The notes below the pieces were generated by a model, which saw only the letters and a list, made by a program, of their open reading frames with translations, was not told the DNA's origin and ran no database searches. Of a stretch of DNA of 59,801 bases, positions 36,762 through 45,148 are shown piece by piece. Each line of letters starts with the position of its first letter. The first letter of the stretch is position 1. The translations under genes and the position numbers were made by a program. Source of the stretch: an uncultured Clostridia bacterium (GTDB lineage Bacteria; Bacillota; Clostridia; Oscillospirales; Acutalibacteraceae); assembly GCA_927362715.1 (NCBI GenBank), contig CAKMIX010000015.1, positions 1 through 59,801 of the forward strand, read 5' to 3'.

Positions 36762-38936
36762 ATGTTTTTCAAGGACTACAAACGCTTTGAGACCGAGCTC
36801 GCAGGCAGACCGCTTGTCGTCGAGGTCGGCAAAATGGCGCAGCTTGCCGGCGGCAGCTGCATGGTGCGCTACGGCGAGACCGAAATTCTGTGCACCGCGA
36901 CCATGTCCGCAAAGCCGCGCGACGGCATCGACTTTTTCCCGCTCTCCGTAGATTTTGAGGAAAAGCTCTATTCCGTCGGCCGCATCCCCGGTTCGTTCCT
37001 GCGCCGCGAGGGCAGAGCGAGCGAAAAGGCGACGCTGGCTTCGAGACTCATCGACCGCCCGATCCGTCCGCTGTTCCCCAAGGATATGCGCAACGACGTC
37101 GGCGTTGTGGCAACGGTCATGTCCGTTGATCCCGACTGCGCGCCCGACGTCACCGCGATGATCGGTGTTTCCGTCGCCATCAGCATTTCCGAGATCCCGT
37201 GGGACGGCCCCATCAGCGGCGTGTCCGTGGGTCTTGTGGACGGCGAATATGTCATCAACCCCACCGCCGAGCAGCGTGAGAAATCGGAGATGGCGGTCAC
37301 CGTCGCTTCGACCGATTCGCTCGTTGCCATGATCGAAGCGGGCGCGAATGAAGTGCCCAACGACGTCATGTTTGACGGCATCATGTTCGGCCATAAGGCA
37401 AACCAGAAGATCGTGGAGTTTATTAAGGGCATCCGCGAAGAAGTCGGCAAGGAAAAAGTGGAGTTCCCGTCGAACGACCCCTCGCCCGAGCTTTACGAAG
37501 CGGTCAAGGATTTCGCGATCGAGGATGTGCGCGCCGCGCTCGACACCGACGATAAGCGCATCCGCGACGAGCGCCTGAAGCCCGTTTACGACGCCGTGCA
37601 TGAAAAATTTGACGAGCAGTTCCCCGAAGAGGCGGACAAAATCGACGACTGCCTGTACAAACTCCAGAAGTTCGTCGTGCGCCGCTGGCTTTTGGACGAC
37701 GGCAAGCGTGTGGACGGCAGAGGCATCGACGAGATCCGTCCCCTGAATGCCGAAGTCGATCTGCTTTCCCGCGTGCACGGTTCGGGCATGTTCACCCGCG
37801 GGCAGACACAGTGCCTGTCGGTCACGACCTTAGGCCCGATGAGCAGCGCACAGCTTTTGGACGGCATTGACAGCCAGACCGAAAAACGCTATATGCATCA
37901 TTATAACTTCCCGTCCTATTCCGTGGGTGAGACCAGACCCTCCCGCGGGCCGGGCAGACGCGAGATCGGCCACGGCGCACTTGCCGAGCGCGCACTGCTG
38001 CCGGTGATCCCGTCGGTCGAGGACTTCCCGTATGTCATCCGCGTCGTTTCCGAGGTGCTTTCCTCCAACGGCTCGACCTCGCAGGGCTCGATCTGCGGCT
38101 CTACGCTGTCGCTGATGGCGGCGGGCGTGCCGATCAAAGCGCCCGTGGCGGGCATCTCCTGCGGCCTTGTGACCGAGGGCGACCGCTTCATGACCATGGT
38201 GGACATCCAGGGCGTGGAAGACTTCTTCGGCGACATGGACTTCAAGGTTGCCGGTACGAAAAAGGGCATCACCGCCATCCAGATGGATTTGAAGATCCAC
38301 GGCCTGACGCCGGAGATCATCCGCGAGGCACTCGACAAGACCTACGCCGCGCGCTGCTATATCCTCGATGAGATCATGCTGCCCGTTATCGCCGAGCCGC
38401 GCAAGGAGCTGTCGAAGTGGGCGCCCAAGATGCTCACCACACACATCGACCCTGAAAAGATCGGCGATGTCATCGGCAAGCAGGGCAAGGTCATCCAGAA
38501 GATCTGCGCCGAGTGCGACTGCAAGATCGACGTCAACGAGGACGGGCAGGTGTTCGTCTCCGCGCTCGATATCGAAAACGCCAAAAAGGCCGTATTCATT
38601 GTGGATACCATCGCCAACGGACCCGAGGTCGGCTCGATCTACAAGGGCGTCGTCACAAGGCTTATGAGCTTCGGCGTGTTCGTCGAGATCGTCCCCGGCG
38701 TGGAGGGCATGGTGCACATCAGCCACCTTGACGTCAAGCGCACCGAGCGCGTAGAGGACGTTGTGAACGTCGGCGACGAGATCATCGTCAAGGTGCTCCC
38801 GCGTGACGAGCAGGGCAGACTGAACCTGTCCCGCCGCGAGGCGCTCATTGAGGTCGAGGGCTTAACGCCCGAAAACGAGATCTCCGACCGCCGCCCGCCG
38901 CGCCGAGACCACCGTCGCCCGCGCTACGACAAGTAA
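36762..38936 (+). CDS. pnp: Polynucleotide phosphorylase
   Basis: This 724-residue exoribonuclease degrades RNA 3'-5' with phosphate. It has two RNase PH domains (for example GRIPGSFLRREGRASEKATL and SSNGSTSQGSICGSTLSLMA), a helical linker, a KH domain (IGDVIGKQGKVIQKICAECD) and an S1 domain (GSIYKGVVTRLMSFGVFVEI). The tail is arginine-rich (RRPPRRDHRRPRY). With RNase Y encoded earlier in the window, both main decay enzymes of the Firmicute RNA degradosome are nearby. Confidence 0.98.
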   Translation: MFFKDYKRFETELAGRPLVVEVGKMAQLAGGSCMVRYGETEILCTATMSAKPRDGIDFFPLSVDFEEKLYSVGRIPGSFLRREGRASEKATLASRLIDRPIRPLFPKDMRNDVGVVATVMSVDPDCAPDVTAMIGVSVAISISEIPWDGPISGVSVGLVDGEYVINPTAEQREKSEMAVTVASTDSLVAMIEAGANEVPNDVMFDGIMFGHKANQKIVEFIKGIREEVGKEKVEFPSNDPSPELYEAVKDFAIEDVRAALDTDDKRIRDERLKPVYDAVHEKFDEQFPEEADKIDDCLYKLQKFVVRRWLLDDGKRVDGRGIDEIRPLNAEVDLLSRVHGSGMFTRGQTQCLSVTTLGPMSSAQLLDGIDSQTEKRYMHHYNFPSYSVGETRPSRGPGRREIGHGALAERALLPVIPSVEDFPYVIRVVSEVLSSNGSTSQGSICGSTLSLMAAGVPIKAPVAGISCGLVTEGDRFMTMVDIQGVEDFFGDMDFKVAGTKKGITAIQMDLKIHGLTPEIIREALDKTYAARCYILDEIMLPVIAEPRKELSKWAPKMLTTHIDPEKIGDVIGKQGKVIQKICAECDCKIDVNEDGQVFVSALDIENAKKAVFIVDTIANGPEVGSIYKGVVTRLMSFGVFVEIVPGVEGMVHISHLDVKRTERVEDVVNVGDEIIVKVLPRDEQGRLNLSRREALIEVEGLTPENEISDRRPPRRDHRRPRYDK

Positions 38937-38966
38937 GCGTATCGGAACACCGAAATCAAATAGGAA

Positions 38967-38999
38967 AACCGGGCGGATGCATCGCATCCGCCCGGTTTT
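38967..38999. terminator. Bidirectional terminator of pnp and MATE gene
   Basis: ACCGGGCGGATGC (38968-38980) and GCATCCGCCCGGT (38984-38996) form a perfect stem followed by TTTTTG on the plus strand and TTTTCC on the minus strand. Confidence 0.93.
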
Positions 39000-39013
39000 T
39001 GCCTTGTGTCGTG

Positions 39014-40375
39014 TTATGCCAGCTTTTTGAGCGCGTGCTTGAAGCGGAAAGCGAACAGCACAGCGGTAAAGAGAATGGCAATGAGATCCGCCACGGGCTC
39101 CGCCGTATAGACTGCCATGGTATCATCCACAGGCAAAACGGCCGGCAGCAGATAGATGAGCGGCAGCAGCAGAACGAACTTGCGCACGACCGCCACGGCA
39201 ATAGATTCCTTGGCACGTCCGAGGGAGGTGAACGTCATTTGGCAAGCGGTCTGGATGCCGAACAGGCACAGCACGGCCGTGTAAATGCGCAGTGCGGGCG
39301 CGGTGAACGAAAGCAGCGCTTCGTCTGAAGTGAACATTGCGGCGAAGGCGCGCGGGAAGAGCTGCACGCACGCCCACAAAAGCACCGAATAGCAGAGGCT
39401 TGAGAAGAGAAGCAGTTTGAATGTCTTTTTAACGCGCTGCGTATTTTTGGCGCCGTAGTTGTAGCTGATGATCGGCTGTGCACCCTGCCCCAGGCCCTGC
39501 ATGGGCAGCATGGCGAACTGCATGACGCTGCTTAAAATGGTCATCGCGCCTACGGCGATGTCGCCGCCGTAGCGCTGCAATGAAGCGTTGAAGCAGACGG
39601 TGATAATGCTTTCGCTTGCCTGCATGATAAAGGTGGAAAGCCCCAGCGCGAGACTCGGGAACAGCAGCTTCGGGCGGAAGCGCATGCAGCTTGTGCGCAG
39701 CTTCCAGATCGTCTTGCGCCCGAGCAGGAACGACACCACCCAAATACAAGAAAGCGCCTGGGAAAGGACCGTCGCGAGCGCCGCCCCGCGCACGCCCATG
39801 CCGAAACCGAAAATGAAAACGGGGTCGAGCACGATATTCGCCACCGCTCCGATCAGCACGGAAAGCATGCCGGTCTTTGTAAAGCCCTGCGCCGTGATAA
39901 AGGCGTTGAGCCCCAAGGTGAGTTGTACGAAAATGGTGCCGAGCGCATAAATGTTCATGTAGTCGAGCGCATAACCAATGGTGTTTTCGCTCGCGCCGAA
40001 CGCCATCAGCAATTCTTCGTTCCAAACGAGCAGCACCGCCGTCAGCAGCACGGAAATGACCAGCTGTGCTACAAAGCAGTTGCCCAAGGTGCGTTCGGCG
40101 GATTCGTTGTCCCCCTTGCCCATAAAGATGGATGCGCGCGGCGCGCCGCCGTTGCCGACGAGCGCTGCGAACGCCGACACGATCATAATGAGCGGCAGGC
40201 AGACGCCCACGCCCGTAAGCGCCGCAGCGCCGATGTCGGGGATGTGCCCGATGTAGATGCGGTCTACGATGTTGTAGAGCATGTTGATGATCTGCGCCGC
40301 CACCGTCGGAAGTGCCAGCCGCCAAAGGAGTTTCCCTACAGGTGCGGTCTCTAAAAAGTTCTTTTTCTCACCCAT
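39014..40375 (-). CDS. MATE-family multidrug efflux transporter
   Basis: This 453-residue protein has twelve hydrophobic segments and MATE words: PVGKLLWRLALPTVAAQIIN at the N-terminus, IGHIPDIGAAALTGVGV, and GQGAQPIISYNYGAKNTQRV in the middle. It should export cationic drugs or metabolites using a Na+ or H+ gradient. It overlaps the marR stop by 8 bases, so it is expressed from the marR promoter. A MarR regulator that senses the exported compound is the common arrangement. Confidence 0.93.
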   Translation of the reverse strand: MGEKKNFLETAPVGKLLWRLALPTVAAQIINMLYNIVDRIYIGHIPDIGAAALTGVGVCLPLIMIVSAFAALVGNGGAPRASIFMGKGDNESAERTLGNCFVAQLVISVLLTAVLLVWNEELLMAFGASENTIGYALDYMNIYALGTIFVQLTLGLNAFITAQGFTKTGMLSVLIGAVANIVLDPVFIFGFGMGVRGAALATVLSQALSCIWVVSFLLGRKTIWKLRTSCMRFRPKLLFPSLALGLSTFIMQASESIITVCFNASLQRYGGDIAVGAMTILSSVMQFAMLPMQGLGQGAQPIISYNYGAKNTQRVKKTFKLLLFSSLCYSVLLWACVQLFPRAFAAMFTSDEALLSFTAPALRIYTAVLCLFGIQTACQMTFTSLGRAKESIAVAVVRKFVLLLPLIYLLPAVLPVDDTMAVYTAEPVADLIAILFTAVLFAFRFKHALKKLA

Positions 40376-40817
40376 GGCGTTTCCTCCGCCGCATAGCTAT
40401 ATAAGTGTTTTCCTCCAGCCGCAGCGTCAGCGCATGGAATTGACGGAGCTCTGCGCGGGAAAACCCGTCGGTCAGTTCGCCGAAAAGATCGTCAAAGATC
40501 TGCTGCACGTCGCGCACAATGGGGTCTGCGGCCGGCAGCAGGCACAGCCGCAGGCTGCGGCGGTCATATTCGTCCGTTTGGCGCTCCAACAGCCCTTTTT
40601 CCACGAGCCCGTCCACCGCCGTGGAAACGTTGCCTTTCGAGAGCATCCGAAGCTGCGCGATCTGCGCGGCGGTGTTTTTGTCGGGATTATTGCATAAAAA
40701 GCTGATCACAGCCGCCTGCGTGTTGCTGAGCGAATAGCGCTGGCAGACGGTCTTGAGCATAGACTCATGCAGCTTGACAATGCAGCGCATGCAGTTAAGA
40801 TATTCCGTGGTTTTCAT
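40368..40817 (-). CDS. MarR-family transcriptional regulator
   Basis: The 149-residue product has the winged-helix MarR fold: YSLSNTQAAVISFLCNNPDK, the recognition region AQLRMLSKGNVSTAVDGLVE, and the wing LLERQTDEYDRRSLRLCLLP. Dimerisation helices flank it. It is co-transcribed with the MATE transporter and probably represses that operon until an inducer binds. Confidence 0.92.
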   Translation of the reverse strand: MKTTEYLNCMRCIVKLHESMLKTVCQRYSLSNTQAAVISFLCNNPDKNTAAQIAQLRMLSKGNVSTAVDGLVEKGLLERQTDEYDRRSLRLCLLPAADPIVRDVQQIFDDLFGELTDGFSRAELRQFHALTLRLEENTYIAMRRRKRHG

Positions 40818-40864
40818 TCTTTGCTCCCATGAAAATAGTTTTAGATAGAACCAATCCGCAATCT

Positions 40865-40892
40865 ATTATACATTTTAGGTACAATTTGTCAA
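40865..40892 (-). promoter_or_regulatory. Promoter of the marR-MATE operon
   Basis: On the minus strand consensus TTGACA (40887-40892) and TATAAT (40865-40870) have a 16-base spacer. An A/T-rich stretch with TTCTATCTAAAACTAT between promoter and ATG may hold the MarR site, but its symmetry is weak. Confidence 0.88.
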
Positions 40893-40925
40893 TGTTTATT
40901 TGCGCTTTTTCGCCCAAGCGCAGCA

Positions 40926-40954
40926 TTGACTTCCCGGCGGCGTTTTGTTACACT
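40926..40954 (+). promoter_or_regulatory. Promoter of the phosphoesterase-propeller gene
   Basis: TTGACT (40926-40931) and TACACT (40949-40954) with 17 bases between, divergent from the marR promoter. Confidence 0.65.
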
Positions 40955-41005
40955 GAATTGTGAGCACCTTTGCCGAAAGGCAGAGACGGTACGGGAGGAG
41001 AAAAC

Positions 41006-43096
41006 ATGTCGAAAAAGACGATCATCCTTTTGGTTTGCGCGCTGGTCGTGGTGATCGGCGTGGGGGTTTTGCTGTACGTTTTGCTGTCCGCGGGCGGGCC
41101 GTATTCGGGCACGGTCACCGTTGCCGACACGGGCGCGGGGCTCGCCGGTGTCAGCGTCTCCGACGGCAGGAACGTCGTCAAGACCGACGAAAACGGCAAT
41201 TTTGAGCTTCCGGGCTATCGCAAAACGCGGTTCATCACCGTGACCGCCCCGGCGGGGTATGAAACGGAAAATTACTACATCCCCGTCAGCCGGGAAACGG
41301 AACGGTATGACTTCACCTTGCAGGTGTCCGACCTCCCTGCGGGCGCGGCGCACAGCTTTTTGCAGATCACCGATACGGAGATCGGCGAGGACGGCGCGGG
41401 GGAGTGGCTCGACCACGTGAAAAGCCTTGCCGACGAATTGCAGCCGGCGTTTCTCATCCACACGGGCGATATTTGCTATGAAGCGGGGCTCAAACGCCAT
41501 ATTCAGGATATGAACACCGAAAATATGGGGCTGCCCGTGCGCTACATCATGGGCAATCACGACTATGTGGACGGCAAATACGGCGAGGAATTGTTTGAAA
41601 GCCTGTACGGCCCGGCGTGGTATTCCTTTGAGGTCGGCAACGTGCACTACGTCGTAACGCCGTTCCAAAACGGCGACTACAAATCCGGTTACAACAAAAA
41701 CGACCGCTGGCGCTGGCTTGCAAACGATCTCCAAAACACCGACCCCGATATGAAGGTTGTCATGTTCAACCACACGATCTCGCCGAGCGAAAATTATGTG
41801 ATCGAATTCGACCGGCAGTCGCTTGACCTCAAGGAACACAATCTGATCGCCTGGGTATACGGGCATTACCATTATAACTATGTGCAGAACAACGACGGCG
41901 TGCTGAACATCTGTACCGGCCGTCCCGACTGCGGCGGCATCGACCAGTCCGCCAGCGGCACGCGGCATATTTCGATCGCTGAGGACGGTACGGTCTCCAC
42001 GCAGATGTACTACTACGATATGCCCGAAAGCCCCGCCCTGCCCGACGGCGCGCAGTTTTCCACCACACTTTCCGGCAATGTCCTGTTCTGTGATACGGTG
42101 CTCGAAGGCGACCGCCTTTACACGGCGACGGCGGACGACGACTACCCGCGCAGCTGCGGCGTGTACTGCCTGTCTGCGGCGGACGGCAGCGTGATCTGGT
42201 CGTACATGACCGAAAATTCCGTCAAAAACAATGTCGTGGTCGCGAACGGCTGCGTCTACGCGCAGGACTGCGAGGGCTATGTCTATTGCTTGTCTGCGGA
42301 AAACGGCGGCCTCAACTGGAAAACGCAGGTGGATCTCGGTACGGGGCTTTGTACGAGCAGCGGGATCACCTTAGACGGCGATGTGCTGTATACGGGCTGC
42401 GCGGCGGCGGTGACCGCCCTGCGCGCGGACACGGGCAAGGTCGTTTGGGAAAATATCCGCAACCGCGGCGAAGGCTCGGCGGCGGAATTTGTGGTCGCGG
42501 GCGACAAGCTGCTTGTAAGCTCCCACTGGGACGCGCTCGTCGCGCTCGACAAGGCCACCGGCAAGGAGCTTTGGGCAAATGAAGATGAGGATGTGCGCTT
42601 CCGCAGCTCCACCCCCGTTGTCGTAGATGATACAATGATCCTGGTTGCCGACGATGACGCCGTGATGCAGATCGACGCCGCGACAGGCGAGATCCGCAGT
42701 AAGACGAATGTAGAGGATACCGCGCTTTCTTCGAGTGCACAGCCCGTCGTCGCCAACGGTATCGCGTATATCGCCACGGCGGACAGCGGCGTGCTCGCCT
42801 TTTCGCTCTCGGAAAACCGTGTATTATGGCAGACAGCCGTCGGCGAAGCTATGGTCTTTACCGCACCTTACAAAGGGGACGGCGCCGAGACCGTGGAAAG
42901 CACGCCGGTGCTTGAAAACGGACAGCTTTGGTTCGGTGCGTCGGATGGGAACATCTATTGCCTGAACGCCGCCGACGGCAGCGTTTTGCGGACCTATTCG
43001 GCCGGTGCACCCGTGCTCGGCAAGCTTGTCTTGACAGAGGACAGCGTTTACGGCGCGGATTTCGCGGGCAGAGTGTTCCGCTTTGCGCGCGGCTAA
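41006..43096 (+). CDS. Membrane-anchored metallophosphoesterase fused to a PQQ-type beta-propeller
   Basis: This 696-residue protein has an N-terminal membrane anchor (IILLVCALVVVIGVGVLLYV), a short Ig-like carboxypeptidase-regulatory domain (about 33-100), and a calcineurin-like phosphoesterase domain with HTGDICY, MGNHDYVDG, FNHTISPSE and GHYHYNY. The C-terminal half is a PQQ-enzyme-like propeller with repeated LSAADGSVIW, LSAENGGLNWKTQV, LDKATGKELW and LNAADGSVLRTY words. The metal site of the first motif is unusual (LQITDTEIG). It should act outside the membrane. Substrate is unknown. GGGAGGAG precedes the ATG, and the gene stands alone. Confidence 0.85.
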   Translation: MSKKTIILLVCALVVVIGVGVLLYVLLSAGGPYSGTVTVADTGAGLAGVSVSDGRNVVKTDENGNFELPGYRKTRFITVTAPAGYETENYYIPVSRETERYDFTLQVSDLPAGAAHSFLQITDTEIGEDGAGEWLDHVKSLADELQPAFLIHTGDICYEAGLKRHIQDMNTENMGLPVRYIMGNHDYVDGKYGEELFESLYGPAWYSFEVGNVHYVVTPFQNGDYKSGYNKNDRWRWLANDLQNTDPDMKVVMFNHTISPSENYVIEFDRQSLDLKEHNLIAWVYGHYHYNYVQNNDGVLNICTGRPDCGGIDQSASGTRHISIAEDGTVSTQMYYYDMPESPALPDGAQFSTTLSGNVLFCDTVLEGDRLYTATADDDYPRSCGVYCLSAADGSVIWSYMTENSVKNNVVVANGCVYAQDCEGYVYCLSAENGGLNWKTQVDLGTGLCTSSGITLDGDVLYTGCAAAVTALRADTGKVVWENIRNRGEGSAAEFVVAGDKLLVSSHWDALVALDKATGKELWANEDEDVRFRSSTPVVVDDTMILVADDDAVMQIDAATGEIRSKTNVEDTALSSSAQPVVANGIAYIATADSGVLAFSLSENRVLWQTAVGEAMVFTAPYKGDGAETVESTPVLENGQLWFGASDGNIYCLNAADGSVLRTYSAGAPVLGKLVLTEDSVYGADFAGRVFRFARG

Positions 43097-43100
43097 AATA

Positions 43101-43129
43101 AAGGGGACGCGGTTTCGCGTCCCCTTTTT
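43101..43129 (+). terminator. Terminator after the phosphoesterase-propeller gene
   Basis: AAGGGGACGCG (43101-43111) and CGCGTCCCCTT (43116-43126) form a strong stem ending in a T run. Confidence 0.92.
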
Positions 43130-43268
43130 AGATGTTAGATATTAGATGTTAGATGTTAGATGTGGGGCAGGCGGGTTTGTGCGTAGCCGAAAACCGGCGC
43201 CAACCGTAGGGACAGCCCTTGCGGCTGTCCGTTTTAGATTTTAGATGTTAGACGTTAGATGTTAGACG
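43128..43268. repeat. Two 5 x 7-bp tandem arrays flanking a palindrome
   Basis: TTAGATG-like heptads occur five times in a row at 43128-43162 and again five times at 43234-43268 (with TTAGATT and TTAGACG variants). Between them lies GGACAGCC-CTTGC-GGCTGTCC (43210-43230), an 8-bp inverted repeat. No gene is present. The array starts right at the T run of the preceding terminator and ends just beyond the convergent SDR stop. Confidence 0.75.
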
Positions 43269-43289
43269 TGGTGTAGGCAGGTTTTCCGG

Positions 43290-44024
43290 TCAGATCACCA
43301 GCCCGCCGTTGACGGAAAGCACCTGCCCGGTGATGTAGGCGGCGTCATCGCCTGCCAAAAACGCGACCGCGCCCGCAATGTCTTCGGGCGTGCCGAGCCG
43401 CCCGAGCGGGATCTCCTCGGTGAGCATCGCGCACGTTTCGTCGCCGAGCGCGCGCAGCATGGGTGTGTCCACCGCGCCGGGCGAGACGCAGTTGACCGTG
43501 ATCCCGGAGGGCGCAAGCTCCTTGGCGAGCGCTTTGACCATGCCGATGAGCCCCGCCTTCACAGCGGAGTAATCCACCTCGCACGAGCCGCCTGTCTCGC
43601 CCCACATGGAGGCAATATGGATGATGCGCCCGCATTTTTTGTGCAGCATATCCGGCAGCACCGCGCGCGTCAAGTAAAACGCGCCGTCGAGGTGCACCCC
43701 GCGCATTTCGTCCCATTCCTCGTCCGTAATGTCCTGAAACAGCTTTTGCCGCGCGACCCCCGCACTGCCGACGAGCACGTCTACCGTGCCGAGCTTTGTG
43801 TGTACGGCGTCCACCGCATTCGCCACGGCGCGGCTGTCGCGTATGTCACAAACGAACGCCGCCGCCGTGCCGCCCGCCGCTGTGATCTCCTGCACGAGCG
43901 CTTCTGCACCCGCTGCATCTTGATGGTACAGCGCCGCAACGGCAAAGCCCTCTTTTGCCAATCGCGCGGCGATCGCTGCGCCGATGCCGCCCGACGCGCC
44001 CGACACCAGAGCCGTTTTCTGCAT
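43290..44024 (-). CDS. Short-chain dehydrogenase/reductase (FabG-like)
   Basis: This 244-residue classical SDR has the nucleotide-binding SGASGGIG (residues 8-15), catalytic Ser139, Tyr152 and Lys156 (IASMWGETGGSCEVDYSAVK), and the PGAVDTPML and GQVLSVNGGL ends of the family. It should reduce a ketone or oxoacyl group with NAD(P)H. The start ATG (44022-44024) has GAAAGGGG upstream. It diverges from the GH16 gene. It resembles 3-oxoacyl-ACP reductase, but outside a fatty-acid operon the substrate is uncertain. Confidence 0.9.
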   Translation of the reverse strand: MQKTALVSGASGGIGAAIAARLAKEGFAVAALYHQDAAGAEALVQEITAAGGTAAAFVCDIRDSRAVANAVDAVHTKLGTVDVLVGSAGVARQKLFQDITDEEWDEMRGVHLDGAFYLTRAVLPDMLHKKCGRIIHIASMWGETGGSCEVDYSAVKAGLIGMVKALAKELAPSGITVNCVSPGAVDTPMLRALGDETCAMLTEEIPLGRLGTPEDIAGAVAFLAGDDAAYITGQVLSVNGGLVI

Positions 44025-44112
44025 AACGGAAAACCCCTTTCCGAAAGTCTGTCCCCTGTATTGTAGCACATTTTCAAATATTTGCATACCGCATTTGCAA
44101 AGGAGCCTTTGT

Positions 44113-45051
44113 ATGCTGAAACCGATCCCCAAAACCGAACGCCTGATTCTTCCCGAAAAAGAATGGGTGTGTACCTTTTCGGACGATTTTGCCTTCCTTG
44201 ACCGCGCGAAATGGAAATTTGACCTGCCGCACGACCCGAAGGACCCCACGCGCGACGGCGTGCGCCGCTGCTGCTTCAATGTGGATGACGAGGACGTTGT
44301 GTTTGCCCGTGACGGACAGCTTCATATCCGCACGCTGTGGAAAAACGGGAAATACGGCGAGGGCTGGTATTCCGCCATGCTCGATACCGGCCGCTTCGGA
44401 AGCTTTGTAAGCGCAGACGGCTTTGCGCCCGAATACCGGGGATTTTCGCAAACCTACGGATATTTTGAGGTGCGCTGCAAGGTGCCGAAGGCGGTGGGGA
44501 TCTGGTCGGCGTTTTGGCTGATGCCCGACAACGACATCGCGTTTTCCGAAAACGACGTGCAGTTCAGCGGCGAGGACGGTGTGGAGATCGACGTGATGGA
44601 ATCCCCGCATATGTTTATGCGCACGCGCTTCGGCAAGAACCGCAATATCCATTGTATCCATGCCGACGGCTATGACGACCGGCTCAAAAGCGTGCGTTCC
44701 CCCGCCTTTTATGTGCCGCGCATGTACGATGACTTCCATACCTACGGCCTGCTCTGGGAACAGGACAAATACAGCTTTTACATCGACGGGTACAAGACGT
44801 GGGAGACGGAGCATATTTATAAAGGGCGCCGCATGGGCGTCTGCCGCGTGCCGGAATATCTGCTTTTGTCCACCGAGGTTGCGGGCTTTATGGAAAACGG
44901 CAAACCGTACCCGGGCAAGCAGAAAGACCCCAAAACCGGGAAACTCACGCCGTATTGGTGCGGCAACCCCGACAAAAATGACAAAACCGTACCCTATGAT
45001 TTCGTGGTGGATTGGGTGAAGGTGTATCAAAAAAAGGGAAAAGTTCGATGA
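44113..45051 (+). CDS. GH16-family glycoside hydrolase, apparently cytoplasmic
   Basis: This 312-residue protein has the GH16 jelly-roll and the catalytic word VEIDVMES, with Glu158 as nucleophile, Asp160 and Glu163 as acid/base. YGYFEVRCKVPKAVGIWSAF and DDFHTYGLLWEQDKYSFYID are also characteristic. Members cleave beta-1,3/1,4-glucans, agar, or related galactans. No signal peptide is present, which is unusual for GH16. AAAGGAG precedes the ATG. It is first in a run with a CehA/PHP protein, a GPH sugar transporter and a ChbG deacetylase, so it may act on an imported oligosaccharide. Confidence 0.88.
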   Translation: MLKPIPKTERLILPEKEWVCTFSDDFAFLDRAKWKFDLPHDPKDPTRDGVRRCCFNVDDEDVVFARDGQLHIRTLWKNGKYGEGWYSAMLDTGRFGSFVSADGFAPEYRGFSQTYGYFEVRCKVPKAVGIWSAFWLMPDNDIAFSENDVQFSGEDGVEIDVMESPHMFMRTRFGKNRNIHCIHADGYDDRLKSVRSPAFYVPRMYDDFHTYGLLWEQDKYSFYIDGYKTWETEHIYKGRRMGVCRVPEYLLLSTEVAGFMENGKPYPGKQKDPKTGKLTPYWCGNPDKNDKTVPYDFVVDWVKVYQKKGKVR

Positions 45052-45093
45052 AAAACAAACCGGACAATATCCATAAAATAATTTAAATTTTCA

Positions 45094-45121
45094 TTGACTT
45101 TTTATACGGAATAAATATAAT
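45094..45121 (+). promoter_or_regulatory. Promoter of the CehA-MFS-ChbG genes
   Basis: TTGACT (45094-45099) and TATAAT (45116-45121) with a 16-base spacer lie in an AT-rich gap of 97 bases, 27 bases before the CehA-type start. Confidence 0.75.
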
Positions 45122-45148
45122 TATAAAAGGGGCGTATCGGAGGCACCA

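Noticed and set aside
43128-43268. CRISPR-like or coding repeat
   Set aside because: Seven-base tandem units and one palindrome, far too short for CRISPR and without an open frame.
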